Assembly: GCA_903888485.1 (NCBI GenBank)
Contig: CAISTS010000055.1
Coordinates: forward strand, 1 to 64,000
DNA: 64,000 nucleotides
From: an uncultured bacterium
Lineage (GTDB): Bacteria; Pseudomonadota; Alphaproteobacteria; Rhodospirillales; Rhodospirillaceae
Direction: 5' to 3'
Part shown: positions 17,333-31,599 of the stretch, piece by piece
Layout: every line of letters starts with the position of its first letter
Position numbering within the stretch: position 1 is the stretch's first letter
Notes under the pieces: generated by a model
The model's database searches: none
Seen by the model: only the letters and a program-made list of their open reading frames with translations
What the model was told of the DNA's origin: nothing
Program-made: the position numbers and the translations under genes

Positions 17333-18460
17333 GTGCGGGGGATAGAACCAGCCCTAAAAGCTGTGTCTAGCGCCGCCACCCGTCTGAGTCTCCTGATCCC
17401 AGCCCTTATTTTCATTGCCGGTTTGGCTGCCGCTCAAGAAACCTCCACGCGCGTCATGCGCATCGGCGCGGGTCCCACCGGCACAACGGAGTTTCCCTTC
17501 GGCGGCCTGGTCGCCAACGCCATCTCCAATCCGCCCGGCTCGCGCGACTGCGACAAAGGCGGCAACTGCGGCGTCCCCGGCCTGATCGCCGTCGCCCAGA
17601 CCACGCCCGACGTCGCCGAGAACCTGCGTGCCATTGCGCGCGGCGATCTCGAAATGGCGCTGTCGCAAGGCGACATCGCCGCCTGGGCCTACCAGGGCAC
17701 AGCCGCCTACGCCGAGGAGCCGCCCATGACCAACCTGCGCATCCTCGCGCGGCTTTATCCTGAGACTATCCATCTGGTCGTGCGCAAGGATTCAACCATC
17801 ACCGATGTCGCAGGGCTCAAGGGCAAGAAAGTCGCCATGGGACCGGAGAACTCGGGCACCGCGACCACCGCCAAGCTGATCCTGTCGGCCTATGCGGTGA
17901 AGTGGCCAAGCGTGCAGATGAAGTACATCGCCTTCACCGCCATGCCCGAGGCCTTCGCCAAGGGCGAGGTCGATGCCGCCTTCATCGTATCGGGTGCGCC
18001 GACCCTGGCGGTGGAAGAGATCGCGGCACGCACGCCGATCCGCATCGTGCCGATTTCGGGGCCCACCGCCGAGAAGCTTGCACAGATTTTTCCCTACTAC
18101 AGCCGCGGGACCATTCCTGCCGGCGCCTATGACGGTCAGCCCGCAGTCGAGACATTGGATGTGAGCTCGGTCCTGGTCAGCCGCGACACCATGGACCCCG
18201 AGCTCGCCTACGGCATCGCGCGCGCCATTTGGCACGAGCGCAACATCCCGCTATTCCAGGCGGGCCATCCGCGCGGCAAGCTCATGGACCGTGCGCGCGC
18301 CGCTTCGTACATGGGGGTGCCGATCCAGACTGGTGCCGACCGGTACTATGTTCAGAACGGTCTCATGGACCCTGCCGCCGTCGTACCGCCGCCCGCCAAA
18401 CCCGCCGCTAAGCCGCCGGCCAAAGCCGAGCGTTCCGAGCGCGCGCCCTCGCGCCTATAA
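17333..18460 (+). CDS. TAXI-family TRAP transporter substrate-binding protein
   Basis: A 375-residue periplasmic binding protein of the TAXI type (TRAP-associated extracytoplasmic immunogenic). A signal peptide (LLIPALIFIAGLAAA) is followed by MRIGAGPTGTTEFPFGGLVANAI, VVRKDSTITDVAGLKGKKVAMGPENSGTA and FAKGEVDAAFIVSGAP, all family features. I chose GTG at 17333 because GGAGAGG lies eight bases upstream and places the signal peptide near the start; the frame is open back to 17201. No TRAP membrane subunits are visible in the window, so it is an orphan receptor or pairs with a distant permease. The Pro/Ala/Lys tail is unusual. Confidence 0.8.
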   Translation: MRGIEPALKAVSSAATRLSLLIPALIFIAGLAAAQETSTRVMRIGAGPTGTTEFPFGGLVANAISNPPGSRDCDKGGNCGVPGLIAVAQTTPDVAENLRAIARGDLEMALSQGDIAAWAYQGTAAYAEEPPMTNLRILARLYPETIHLVVRKDSTITDVAGLKGKKVAMGPENSGTATTAKLILSAYAVKWPSVQMKYIAFTAMPEAFAKGEVDAAFIVSGAPTLAVEEIAARTPIRIVPISGPTAEKLAQIFPYYSRGTIPAGAYDGQPAVETLDVSSVLVSRDTMDPELAYGIARAIWHERNIPLFQAGHPRGKLMDRARAASYMGVPIQTGADRYYVQNGLMDPAAVVPPPAKPAAKPPAKAERSERAPSRL

Positions 18461-18481
18461 AATCTTTCGAGGAATTTTCAC

Positions 18482-19870
18482 GTGACCACGCCACCGCTCA
18501 ATCTGCTTGTCGATTCAACTTCAGCCACACCGCTGCACGCCGTTGCCGCCGATAAGCTCGAAGCTTGGCTCGGCGCGCAGACGCCGCGCACACGGGCGTG
18601 GATCGCGGGCGTGGGCTTCAAGGCCGATGCCGGTGCATATGTCGTCGTCGCCGGCGACGATGGCGCGATTGCGCAGGTTGTGCTGGGTCTCGGGCGCGGC
18701 GACGATCCCTGGGTCACCGGTGGTCTCGCCAAGGCTTTGCCCAAAGGCACCTACAAGCTCGCGTCCGTCACCGGCGGCGCGGCGGACTTCCCCACCTGGG
18801 CGGCGCTGGCCTGGGCGCTCGGCGGTTACGGCTTCGCGCGTTACAAAAGCGAGTCCGCCCCGGTGCGTGCGGCGCTGACCTGGCCCGAAGGCTGCGACCG
18901 CGCTTACGTCATGCAAGCGGTGAGCGGCGCGACGCTGAGCCGTGATCTCGTGAACACGCCGGCGGCCGACATGCTGCCCGATGCGCTGGAGCAAGCGGCG
19001 CGCGACGTCGCAGCCGCGCATGGCGCGGGCTTTTCCGTCATCACCGGTGACGAGCTTCTCACCCGCAATTATCCGATGATCCACGCCGTGGGCCGCGCGA
19101 GCAGCGTTGCGCCGCGCCTGATCGATTTTACCTGGGGGCAGGGACCGAAGGTCACGCTGGTCGGCAAAGGCGTATGCTTCGATACCGGCGGCCTCGATCT
19201 CAAACCGGCCAGCGCCATGGCGCTGATGAAAAAAGACATGGGTGGTGCTGCGACGGTGCTGGGCCTCGCGCAGATGATCATGGCGGCCAAGTTGCCGCTG
19301 CGTCTGCGCGTACTGGTGCCGGCGGTCGAGAACGCCGTGGCAGGCAATGCTTTCCGGCCCGGCGATGTGCTGAAGACGCGCAAGGGCATCACTGTCGAGA
19401 TCGGCAACACCGACGCCGAAGGCCGCCTCGTACTGGCTGACGCGCTCACCGATGCCGTCGCGGAAACGCCGGCGCTGCTCATCGACCTTGCCACGCTCAC
19501 CGGGGCGTGTCGCACAGCGCTTGGACCCGATATGCCGGGCTTCTTCACCGATGATGAATCCATCGCCACGGACTTCATGACCGCCGCCAAAGCCGCGCAT
19601 GATCCGGTCTGGCGTTTGCCGCTCCATGCGCCCTATCGCAAGATGATCGACAGCAAGGTCGCCGACATCAACAACGCCGGCGATTCACCCTTCGCCGGCG
19701 CCATCACGGCCGGGCTGTTCCTGAAGGAGTTCGTGACAGCCAATGTGCCGTGGCTGCACATCGACACCTACGCCTGGAACCCGGGCGACCGCCCGGGCCG
19801 CCCCGCCGGAGGCGAAGCGCTGGCTCAGCGCGCCTTGTTCGGCTTGCTGCGCGCCCGCTTCGCGCGCTGA
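18482..19870 (+). CDS. Leucyl aminopeptidase family (M17) metallopeptidase
   Basis: A 462-residue M17 aminopeptidase. The metal and catalytic region is clear: VGKGVCFDTGGLDLKPASAMALMKKDMGGAATVLG and NTDAEGRLVLADALTDA, with Lys, Asp and Glu ligands in register. The N-terminal third is the variable regulatory domain. GTG at 18482 is the start, 21 bases after the TAXI gene, so the two are probably one operon. Such enzymes release N-terminal residues from peptides in the cytoplasm. The 3' end overlaps the convergent M61 gene by 46 bp. Confidence 0.92.
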   Translation: MTTPPLNLLVDSTSATPLHAVAADKLEAWLGAQTPRTRAWIAGVGFKADAGAYVVVAGDDGAIAQVVLGLGRGDDPWVTGGLAKALPKGTYKLASVTGGAADFPTWAALAWALGGYGFARYKSESAPVRAALTWPEGCDRAYVMQAVSGATLSRDLVNTPAADMLPDALEQAARDVAAAHGAGFSVITGDELLTRNYPMIHAVGRASSVAPRLIDFTWGQGPKVTLVGKGVCFDTGGLDLKPASAMALMKKDMGGAATVLGLAQMIMAAKLPLRLRVLVPAVENAVAGNAFRPGDVLKTRKGITVEIGNTDAEGRLVLADALTDAVAETPALLIDLATLTGACRTALGPDMPGFFTDDESIATDFMTAAKAAHDPVWRLPLHAPYRKMIDSKVADINNAGDSPFAGAITAGLFLKEFVTANVPWLHIDTYAWNPGDRPGRPAGGEALAQRALFGLLRARFAR

Positions 19871-21801
19871 TCCACCGGCAACTTTGCATCCAGAATCGCG
19901 CCCAGACGGTCCGGCGTGCCTTCGATGCGTTCCAGCTTGGCATAGCGCAGCCCGTCGAAGTAATCGAAGCGCACGGTGCGGTAGTTATCGCCCGTCTTCA
20001 GCAGGAGTTCGATCGGGGTCTTAGTCTTCTTGGCATCGGTGATCGCCGTTTTGATGCGGTCGCCGGTGTAGGCGACGTTGTTCACCGCGATCACCTGCGC
20101 TCCCGGGGTCAGGCCTTGTTTGAAGGCTAGGCCCTCCCACAGCACATCGGTGATACGGCCCTCGCGGCCGATGGTCATGCCGAGGGAGTAGGTCATACCC
20201 ACCGAGCCGTTGTCGGACTCGATGTCTTTGGTCCACGTCGAGGGTTTTTCGTCAAACACCAGCTTGTAGCCACCGCGCGGAAAGCCATCGAGCGGCGCGT
20301 TGGTGGTGGTGCTTTCCACACGCTCCTTGAGGAACGCGGCCCAGTCGTGGGGCTGCACGGCGTTCAGCGCCGCGACCACGTCGTCGAAGGTATAGGTCGC
20401 AGGCACGTGACTGCCGTTGTTCACGCCAAAGAAAGCGCCGGCGAAATCGTCCAGCGATTTCTTGCCGCCCGACTTCTCGCGGATCAAGGTGTCGGCGTCG
20501 AGCCAGATGAGCTGGCCTTCCTGATAGTAATCCTCGCTGCGCTGCCAGCTGCGCCAAGGCAGGCTGCGGCGCGCGGCGACAATCGGATCGTTGGTGGTGT
20601 CGGCCAGCGGCTTCCACTGCCGCCCGATACGGTGATCGTAGGCTGCTCCCGTCGCGGCGAAAGCCTCCAGTACTTGTTCCTTGCTCATCAGCCCTGCACG
20701 CGCCGCCAGCACATAGCCCCAATACTGCGTCTGACCTTCGTAGACCCACAGCAGACTATCGCGCATGGGCGTCGCGAAGGTCGGCGTCCACAGGTCCGCG
20801 GGCCGGCGGAACTTGCCGTTCCATGAGTGCGCATATTCGTGCGGCAGCAGGTCGCGCCCGAAGTATTTCTTGTCCCACTCGGTGAAGTACTCGGCATCGG
20901 TGCCGTTCTCGCTCGATTGATGATGCTCGAGCCCGATGCCGCCCATGCGATCGGTGAGCGCCAGCAGGAAATCGTAGTGGCCGAAGTGGTGGCTTTTGAA
21001 CAGGGCCTCGGCCTCGCGCACGAGATTCCTGTGGGCGTCCTCATGCTCGGGTTTGGACTCGAGCAGCTCAGGTTTATCGGCCACGATATTTAGGCGCACC
21101 GGCGCGCCGCCGGTGGTGCCGAGCTCGACACGCTTGAAGTGTTTTCCGGCGAAGATCGGTGAGTCCGCCAGTTCCTCGAAGCTGGTGGTCTTGAACGTCG
21201 TCGTATTGCCTTCGGTTCTGGCGGTCTCCAGCGCCGTGGCCACTTGCCAGCCGTCCGGCATCTTGACGCTGGCCTCGACCGGAATCTGGCGGGTGAAGTA
21301 ACCGGCGGGATACAGCGCCACCGACACCCACTGCAGATTCATCATCTCCTGGGTGATGAGCACGCGGCCCTGATTGCCTTCGAGCGCGGTGAGGAATTGG
21401 AACTCGATCTCGAGCGCGCTCACGCCCGCCGGAACGTCGATGTGAAAGGCATAGACATCCACGGGATCTCGCCGCCACGACAGGCGCGCGCCATTGCCCT
21501 TGATCGTCAGGCCCGCCAACGCTTCGATGCGCCCCGAGGGCGAGTGGCTGCCCGGCAGCCATTTGGGATACAGCAGCGTTGCGGTCTTCCCGCCTTCCAC
21601 CGGAATGGTTTCGCGCACCTGGAAGATGCGGCGCGTGATGTCGGTGGCGTCCACATCGACGCGGAGCGTGCCTGGATACGCCACATCTTGAGGCGTTGCG
21701 ATCGCCGCCGGCATCGGCAACGGCATCGGCGGTGAGGCGGCATGAACGGCGCCAGCGAGAATCAACGCGGCGCATGCAAGGCTGAGTTTTGCGAGGCTCA
21801 T
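19825..21801 (-). CDS. M61 (glycyl aminopeptidase-like) peptidase with PDZ domain, secreted
   Basis: A 658-residue peptidase. The signal peptide is SLACAALILAGAVHA. The N-terminal beta domain (RRIFQVRETIPVEGG) leads to the zinc motif HEYAHSW (His321, Glu322, His325). A C-terminal PDZ-like part carries GMTIGREGRITDVLWEGLAFKQGLTPGAQVIAVN. I start at 21801 (MSLAKLSL) because a G-rich ribosome site (GGGGGGAAATTTC) precedes it and the signal peptide follows at once; the frame is open to 21888. It faces the TPR/GT41 gene head to head, leaving about 67 bp for both promoters. Confidence 0.9.
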   Translation of the reverse strand: MSLAKLSLACAALILAGAVHAASPPMPLPMPAAIATPQDVAYPGTLRVDVDATDITRRIFQVRETIPVEGGKTATLLYPKWLPGSHSPSGRIEALAGLTIKGNGARLSWRRDPVDVYAFHIDVPAGVSALEIEFQFLTALEGNQGRVLITQEMMNLQWVSVALYPAGYFTRQIPVEASVKMPDGWQVATALETARTEGNTTTFKTTSFEELADSPIFAGKHFKRVELGTTGGAPVRLNIVADKPELLESKPEHEDAHRNLVREAEALFKSHHFGHYDFLLALTDRMGGIGLEHHQSSENGTDAEYFTEWDKKYFGRDLLPHEYAHSWNGKFRRPADLWTPTFATPMRDSLLWVYEGQTQYWGYVLAARAGLMSKEQVLEAFAATGAAYDHRIGRQWKPLADTTNDPIVAARRSLPWRSWQRSEDYYQEGQLIWLDADTLIREKSGGKKSLDDFAGAFFGVNNGSHVPATYTFDDVVAALNAVQPHDWAAFLKERVESTTTNAPLDGFPRGGYKLVFDEKPSTWTKDIESDNGSVGMTYSLGMTIGREGRITDVLWEGLAFKQGLTPGAQVIAVNNVAYTGDRIKTAITDAKKTKTPIELLLKTGDNYRTVRFDYFDGLRYAKLERIEGTPDRLGAILDAKLPVDQRAKRARSKPNKAR

Positions 21802-21868
21802 GAAATTTCCCCCCTGGCATATTAGAAGCCACATTCCCCGGCGCGGGCAACATGTTATAGCTGGCGGC

Positions 21869-23731
21869 ATGGAACCCGACTTCAGCAAAGCGCCGCCGCC
21901 GCGCCCTGAATCCTATTTCAATGCCGTGCCCGCCTTATTCAATGCGGCGCTAGCCCTTGCGGAAGCCGGCGATCATGCGGGGGCCATAGCGGGTTATAGG
22001 CGGTGTCTCGCCCTTGAGCCGGCGAACGCCGCAGCCCAGAACAACCTGGCTGTCAGTCTCCGCGCGGTGAGGGACTTCGCCGGGGCATTGACCGCCAGCG
22101 AGGCCGCCGTGGCGCTGGCGCCGGATAACCCTGATTTTCACAATACCCGCGCTGCGATTCTGATGGATCTTGGTCACCTTACCGAAGGCCTTGTGGCGGC
22201 CGAACGCGCCGTCGCACTCAGACCCGATCTCATCGACGCGCATCTCAGCCGTGGCGCGCTCCTCGAAAGGCTTGACCGTTTGCCGGAGGCCCTGGCCGCC
22301 TATGAACGCGCCACTGCGATCAGCCCTGCCTTTGCCGAAGGGCACCGCGCGCGAGGCGTGCTGCTGGGCCGTCTCAATCAATTCCCCGCCGCCGTCGCCG
22401 CCTTCGACCGGGCGCTCAAGCTTCAGCCAGGTCTTCCGCAAGTGCACGGCACGCGGCTGCATTACAAGATGCAGACCTGCGATTGGAACGGCATTGACGC
22501 TGACATCGGCGATCTGTGCCGGCGTGTGCGCCAGGGGGAGCCCGCCACGGCGGCCTTTCCCTTGCTGGCCACGGTTGACGACCCTGAAATTCACCGGGCC
22601 GCGGCGGCGCTGTGGGCCGCGCGCCGACCCGTCGATACCTTGGGAGAATACCCGCCCGCGCGTCGGCCGCGCGCGAATATCCGCATCGGCTATTTCTCGT
22701 CCGACTTCCGCGATCACCCCGTTGCGACGCTGACGGCGCGCCTGTTCGAGATCCACGACCGCGCGCGTTTCGAGATCATCGGCTTCTCCACCGGGCCCGA
22801 CACCGGCGATCCCATGCGCAAACGCCTGGAAAAGGCTTTCGACCGTTTCGTCGACGTGCGCACGAAAACTGACCGCGAGATCGCGGTGCTTGCGCGCGAG
22901 CTGGGGATAGATATCGCCGTCGATCTCGCCGGCCACACGGGTGCGGGCCGCACCGGCATCTTCGCGCTGCGTGCCGCCCCGGTGCAGATCAACTGGCTGG
23001 GCTATCCCGGCACAATGGCCGCCGACTATATGGATTATATCATCGCCGATCCGGTCATCATCGGTGAGGCCGACCTGCGCTACTACGCGGAAAAGCCCAT
23101 TCTTCTTCCGTGTTTCCAGCCGACCGATCCGACACGCCCTCTCCCGGGGCCGCCCCCGCCGCGCGCGAGCCTCGGTCTGCCCGCGGAAGGTTTCGTTTTT
23201 TGCTGCCTCAACGGCGCTTACAAAATCACCGCCGAGGTATTTGCCGTCTGGATGCGCATTTTGGGGCGTGTGCCGAAGAGCGTGCTTTGGCTGCGCGGCA
23301 ATAACGCCGACATGCAGGCCAACTTGCGCCGCATGGCGGGCGCCCTTGGCGTCGACCCGGCGCGTCTCATTTTTGCGGGGCAGGTCTCGGCGGCCGATCA
23401 CATGGCGCGCACGGGCGCAGCCGACCTGTTCCTCGACACCACGCCCTACAACGCGCACACCACCGCGAGCGATGCGCTGTGGTCGGGGCTGCCGATTCTC
23501 ACCACGTCCGGGAAATCGTATGCGGCGCGCGTCACGGCGAGTCTGCTCAAAGCGGTAGGGTTGCCGCTGGTGGCGGACTCGCTTGAGCAATACGAAGAGA
23601 TGGCGGTTGCACTTGCGGCCGATCCCGCACGCATCGCCGCGTTCAAGAAACAGCTCAAGGACCCGGCGCGCTTGCCGCTTTTCGATATCGCCGCTTTTGC
23701 GCGCGGGCTCGAGGAGGCGTACGGGCGCGTC

Positions 23732-23743
<12 letters not shown>
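21869..23743 (+). CDS. TPR-repeat protein with GT41 (OGT/SPINDLY-like) glycosyltransferase domain
   Basis: A 624-residue cytoplasmic protein. Residues about 20-200 are tetratricopeptide repeats (FNAALALAEAGDHAGAIAGYRRCLALEPANAAAQNNLA and similar units). From about 265 the GT41 domain follows: RIGYFSSDFRDHPVATL, DIAVDLAGHTGAGRTGIFALRAAPVQINWLGYPGTM, FCCLNGAYKITAEVF, and ADLFLDTTPYNAHTTASDALWSGLPILT. In other bacteria such proteins glycosylate proteins such as flagellins or adhesins. No flagellin is in view. The ATG at 21869 is preferred because an upstream ATG at 21800 lies inside the divergent gene's leader. Confidence 0.88.
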
Positions 23744-28285
<4,542 letters not shown>

Positions 28286-28286
28286 G

Positions 28287-29756
28287 TCACGACGCCCTGC
28301 GCAGCGACGCATCGGCCGGCTGGGCCGCGCGCGCCTGGATGAAAGTGTGGATGCTGGCCGCCACGTCGCGGCCGTCGCGGATCGCCCAGACGACGAGCGA
28401 GGCGCCACGCACGATGTCGCCGCAGGCGAACACGCCGTCCATGGTGGTCATGAGGGTGCGGAAGTCGGTCTTCAGTGTGCCCCAGCGCGTGATGCCGAGC
28501 TGCGGCTCGTTGAACATCGCCGGCAACTCCTCGGGATCGAAGCCGAGCGCTTCGATCACCAGGTCCGCGGGGATGACGAACTGCGAGCCTTCGATCTCTT
28601 CGGGCGCGGCGCGGCCCGAGGCGTCGGGGGTGCCGAGGCGCATGCGCAGCGCGCGCACGCCTGTGGCCTTATTGTTCGCGTCATGCAGCACCGCTTCCGG
28701 CGCCGACAGCCAGACGAAGTCGACGCCTTCTTCGATGGCGTTGGTCACTTCGCGCTGAGAGCCGGGCATGTTTTCGCGGTCGCGGCGATAGAGGCATTTC
28801 ACCGATTTCGCGCCCTGGCGGATGGCGGTGCGCACGCAGTCCATGGCGGTGTCGCCGCCCCCGATGACGACGACGTCTTTGCCCGCGGCATTCAGGGCGC
28901 CGTTGTCGAAGGCCGGCATCTTGTCGCCGAGGTCCTTGCGGTTCGACGCGGTCAAATAGTCCATAGCCTTGTAGACGCCCTCGGCGCCGACGCCGGGGCA
29001 GGTCATGGCGCGCGCCTTGTAGACGCCGGTCGCCACCAGCACCGCGTCGTGTTTGGCGCGCAATGACGCGAAGGAGACACTGGTGCCGACGTTGACGTTG
29101 CGGTGGAAGGTGACGCCAGACTGTTCGAGCAGCTGCACGCGGCGCTGCACCACGCTCTTTTCGAGCTTGAAGTTGGGAATGCCGTAGATCATCAAGCCTC
29201 CGGCGCGGTCGTAGCGGTCGTAGACGTGCACCTGATAGCCTTGCTTGCGCAGCTCTTCGGCCGCGGCCATCCCGCCCGGACCTGCGCCGATGATGCCGAC
29301 GGATTGTGCGCGTTCGAACGCGGGCGTGACCGGTTTCACCCAGCCCTTTTCCCAGGCCGTGTCGGTGATGTACTTCTCGACGGCGCCTATGGTGACGGTG
29401 CCGTGACCCGACTGCTCCAGCACGCAAGAGCCTTCGCACAGACGATCCTGCGGACAGATGCGGCCACACACTTCGGGCATGTTGTTGGTGGCGCTGGAGA
29501 CCGCGTAGGCCTCCTCAAGGCGTCCCTCTGCTACTAACTTGAGCCAGTCGGGGATGTTGTTCTGCACCGGGCAATGCACCTGGCAGAACGGAATGCCGCA
29601 TTGCTCGCAGCGCGAAGCCTGGTCGCCCGCGTCCTGGTCCGGCCATTCCTCGTAGATCTCGCCGAAGTCCTTGCGGCGTGCATCGGCGTCGCGTTTGGTC
29701 GGGCCGGCCTGCTCAAGACGAAGGAACTGCAGCATGTTGCGCGGAGTGGTCGTCAT
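28287..29756 (-). CDS. gltD: Glutamate synthase (NADPH) small subunit
   Basis: GltD passes electrons from NADPH through FAD and two [4Fe-4S] clusters to GltB. The 489-residue product has the cluster motifs CEQCGIPFCQVHCPVQNNIPDW and CGRICPQDRLCEGSC, the FAD motif VGIIGAGPGGMAAAEEL, the NADPH motif VVVIGGGDTAMDC, and the C-terminal GVFACGDIVRGASLVV. The ATG at 29756 has GAGGAGA nine bases upstream. The open frame to 29906 lacks family similarity. It is first in the two-gene unit. Confidence 0.97.
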   Translation of the reverse strand: MTTTPRNMLQFLRLEQAGPTKRDADARRKDFGEIYEEWPDQDAGDQASRCEQCGIPFCQVHCPVQNNIPDWLKLVAEGRLEEAYAVSSATNNMPEVCGRICPQDRLCEGSCVLEQSGHGTVTIGAVEKYITDTAWEKGWVKPVTPAFERAQSVGIIGAGPGGMAAAEELRKQGYQVHVYDRYDRAGGLMIYGIPNFKLEKSVVQRRVQLLEQSGVTFHRNVNVGTSVSFASLRAKHDAVLVATGVYKARAMTCPGVGAEGVYKAMDYLTASNRKDLGDKMPAFDNGALNAAGKDVVVIGGGDTAMDCVRTAIRQGAKSVKCLYRRDRENMPGSQREVTNAIEEGVDFVWLSAPEAVLHDANNKATGVRALRMRLGTPDASGRAAPEEIEGSQFVIPADLVIEALGFDPEELPAMFNEPQLGITRWGTLKTDFRTLMTTMDGVFACGDIVRGASLVVWAIRDGRDVAASIHTFIQARAAQPADASLRRAS

Positions 29757-29943
29757 CGCCGGGCGTCTCCTCAGGTTTCTTTTCCTCTGGTCAGGGCAAA
29801 GCCGCCCTGCTGCCGATGCCGCCGCCTTCCCGCCCACAGCCTGGCTTTTCACATCCCCCGATGTTGCGAAAAGCGACCGCGCCTCTGACGCGCGAGCGCG
29901 GAACATAGGGTTGAACGGCGCGGCAAACCATAGAATTTTGACA

Positions 29944-29968
29944 AATAGGTCACCTTTAGTGACCTATT
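29944..29968. promoter_or_regulatory. 25-bp inverted repeat, candidate operator
   Basis: AATAGGTCAC and GTGACCTATT are perfect 10-base arms around CTTTA. The repeat begins directly after a TTGACA hexamer on the + strand, so a bound protein would occlude a promoter reading toward the uppP-like gene. The binding protein is unknown. Confidence 0.55.
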
Positions 29969-30029
29969 ACACCGATGCCGGAGGGGTATCGGATTCTTCG
30001 ATCACAGCTTCGTAAATTTAGACGCATAT

Positions 30030-30049
30030 TAGTAATCAAATGATTACTA
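30030..30049. promoter_or_regulatory. 20-bp perfect palindrome, candidate operator
   Basis: TAGTAATCAAATGATTACTA is a perfect palindrome 79 bp upstream of the uppP-like GTG. Length and AT-rich ends resemble MarR-type or similar dimer sites. It differs in sequence from the repeat at 29944. Confidence 0.55.
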
Positions 30050-30127
30050 TGCTCATCTCTCTTGGCGCTTTGGCCAATGACTCCATGGTGTTATAACCAT
30101 CCGGGGTACAAGGGATAGGCGAGGTCT

Positions 30128-30934
30128 GTGGAGCTCACGCAATTAATTGTGCTTGCGGTGTACCACAGCCTGTCCGAGGTCTGGCCCCTTGGCGCTGCGG
30201 GACACCACAGCCTCACCTCCCAAATCCTGGACTGGCCGCCGCCTGGGGCTTCGCTGCTCCTCGCCGTCAGAATCGGCCTGCTGCTGGGCGTCATGGCCTA
30301 CCTTTGGCGCGACCTCGCCGATATTGCGGTGGGTGTGGCGCGCGCGGCCAAGGGCAAGCGCAACACCGACGCCGCGCTGGCGCTCCAGCTTCTTGTCGCC
30401 GCCGTCCCCACGCTGGGCCTTGGATTCGCTTACACCGTCTATGCGCCCACCGATTGGCAAACCGCCCAGGTGATGGGGTGGAGCATCGTCGGCGGCGCGC
30501 TGGTGCTCTGGTTCTTCGACCGCATGAGCATGACGGTCAAACGCGTCGAGCACGCGACCTATGTCGATGCTCTCGTCATCAGCCTGGCGCAGGTGATTGC
30601 CCTCGTGCCCGGCCTGGGCAGCGCCGCCGTCGGCTTCACGCTTGCGCGGATGCTCGGCTATGAGCGCAACAACGCGACCAGGCTTTATTTCCTGCTCAGC
30701 ATCCCCGTGTCGATTGTCGTGATCGCGCGCGACGCTTACACGCTCGCGACCTCCGGCGGCGAGATCACCAACAGCGAAATCCTGGGCGGCATCGTCGCCT
30801 TCTTCACCGCGCTCATCGGTTTTGCGATCCTGCAAGCCTGGCTGCGGCGCGCAACTTTTACGCCCTTCATTATCTACCGCTTGCTTCTGGGCGCGGCGCT
30901 GCTGGCGCTGGCTTACGATGTGATTACGCCCTAA
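30128..30934 (+). CDS. Undecaprenyl-diphosphatase-like (UppP/BacA) membrane protein with degenerate motifs
   Basis: A 268-residue polytopic membrane protein with UppP architecture. The two active-site regions are recognisable but altered: EVWPLGAAGHHSL replaces the usual EFLPxSSTGHL, keeping Glu and His but losing the serines, and VPGLGSAAVGFT replaces PGTSRSGAT, losing the conserved Arg. UppP removes the outer phosphate of undecaprenyl diphosphate during wall-carrier recycling. With these losses the protein may have a different reaction, carry lipid only, or be inactive. GTG at 30128 has GAGG upstream. A DedA-type protein follows 86 bp downstream, a family linked to undecaprenyl-phosphate recycling. 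Confidence 0.7.
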   Translation: MELTQLIVLAVYHSLSEVWPLGAAGHHSLTSQILDWPPPGASLLLAVRIGLLLGVMAYLWRDLADIAVGVARAAKGKRNTDAALALQLLVAAVPTLGLGFAYTVYAPTDWQTAQVMGWSIVGGALVLWFFDRMSMTVKRVEHATYVDALVISLAQVIALVPGLGSAAVGFTLARMLGYERNNATRLYFLLSIPVSIVVIARDAYTLATSGGEITNSEILGGIVAFFTALIGFAILQAWLRRATFTPFIIYRLLLGAALLALAYDVITP

Positions 30935-31020
30935 GCGCACTCCCGAAACAAAGTTGGCATTGCGCTCGTTGCCAAGTTGCCGCTATCTGGCGGTTCCCTT
31001 CGTTCCCGGATCATCCCGCC

Positions 31021-31599
31021 GTGCTCAGAAAACTCTACGACTGGACGATGAACCTTGCCGCGCGGCGCGATGCCTTGCGCGCGCTCGCCGTCGTGTCTTT
31101 TGCGGAAAGCTCGTTCTTCCCGATCCCGCCCGATGTGATGCTGATCCCCATGGTGATCGCGCAGCGCGCGCGCGCTTGGGCGATCGCCGGCGTATGCACC
31201 ATCGCCTCGGTGCTGGGCGCCATGCTGGGCTATGCCATCGGGCTTTATCTCTTCGATACCATCGGCATGTGGGTCATCGAGATTTACCACCTCGAGAACA
31301 AGGTCGAGCAGTTCCGTGCGTTCTACGATGAATATGGGCTGTTTGTGATCCTGATTAAGGGTCTAACGCCGATCCCCTTCAAGCTCATCACCATCATGAG
31401 CGGCGCGATGCACTTCGACATCCCGACTTTCATTGGGGCCTGCATCGTGACGCGCGGCTTCCGGTTCTTCATCGTCGCCGCGCTCTTGAAGCGCTTCGGC
31501 GAGCCGATCCGGGCCTTCATCGAAAGGCGCCTGACGCTGGTGTTCCTGGCGTTCCTCGTGCTGCTGATCGGCGGCTTCGTCGCCGTGACGTACCTCTAG
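31021..31599 (+). CDS. DedA/VTT-domain membrane protein, YqaA type
   Basis: A 192-residue membrane protein with the SNARE-associated/VTT pattern: ESSFFPIPPDVMLIPMV, then ASVLGAMLGYAIGLYLFDTIG, FVILIKGLTPIPFKLITIMSGAMHF and TRGFRFFIVAALLKRFGEP. The Glu-rich start and the Pro-Phe-Lys segment match the YqaA branch. DedA-family proteins are implicated in lipid-carrier flipping and membrane homeostasis; the exact substrate here is unknown. GTG at 31021 is the start. It follows the UppP-like gene in the same direction. Confidence 0.85.
   Translation: MLRKLYDWTMNLAARRDALRALAVVSFAESSFFPIPPDVMLIPMVIAQRARAWAIAGVCTIASVLGAMLGYAIGLYLFDTIGMWVIEIYHLENKVEQFRAFYDEYGLFVILIKGLTPIPFKLITIMSGAMHFDIPTFIGACIVTRGFRFFIVAALLKRFGEPIRAFIERRLTLVFLAFLVLLIGGFVAVTYL

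Larger units (their letters stand above)
29757..30127. other. Divergent control region between gltD and the uppP-like gene
   Basis: A 371-bp non-coding region with unusual density of symmetric sequence. It contains a TTGACA hexamer (29938-29943), the inverted repeat at 29944-29968, an imperfect repeat (CCGATGCC/GGTATCGG, about 29972-29992), the palindrome at 30030-30049 and ATGGT-GTTATA-ACCAT shortly before the GTG at 30128. No small gene is supported. Confidence 0.5.
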
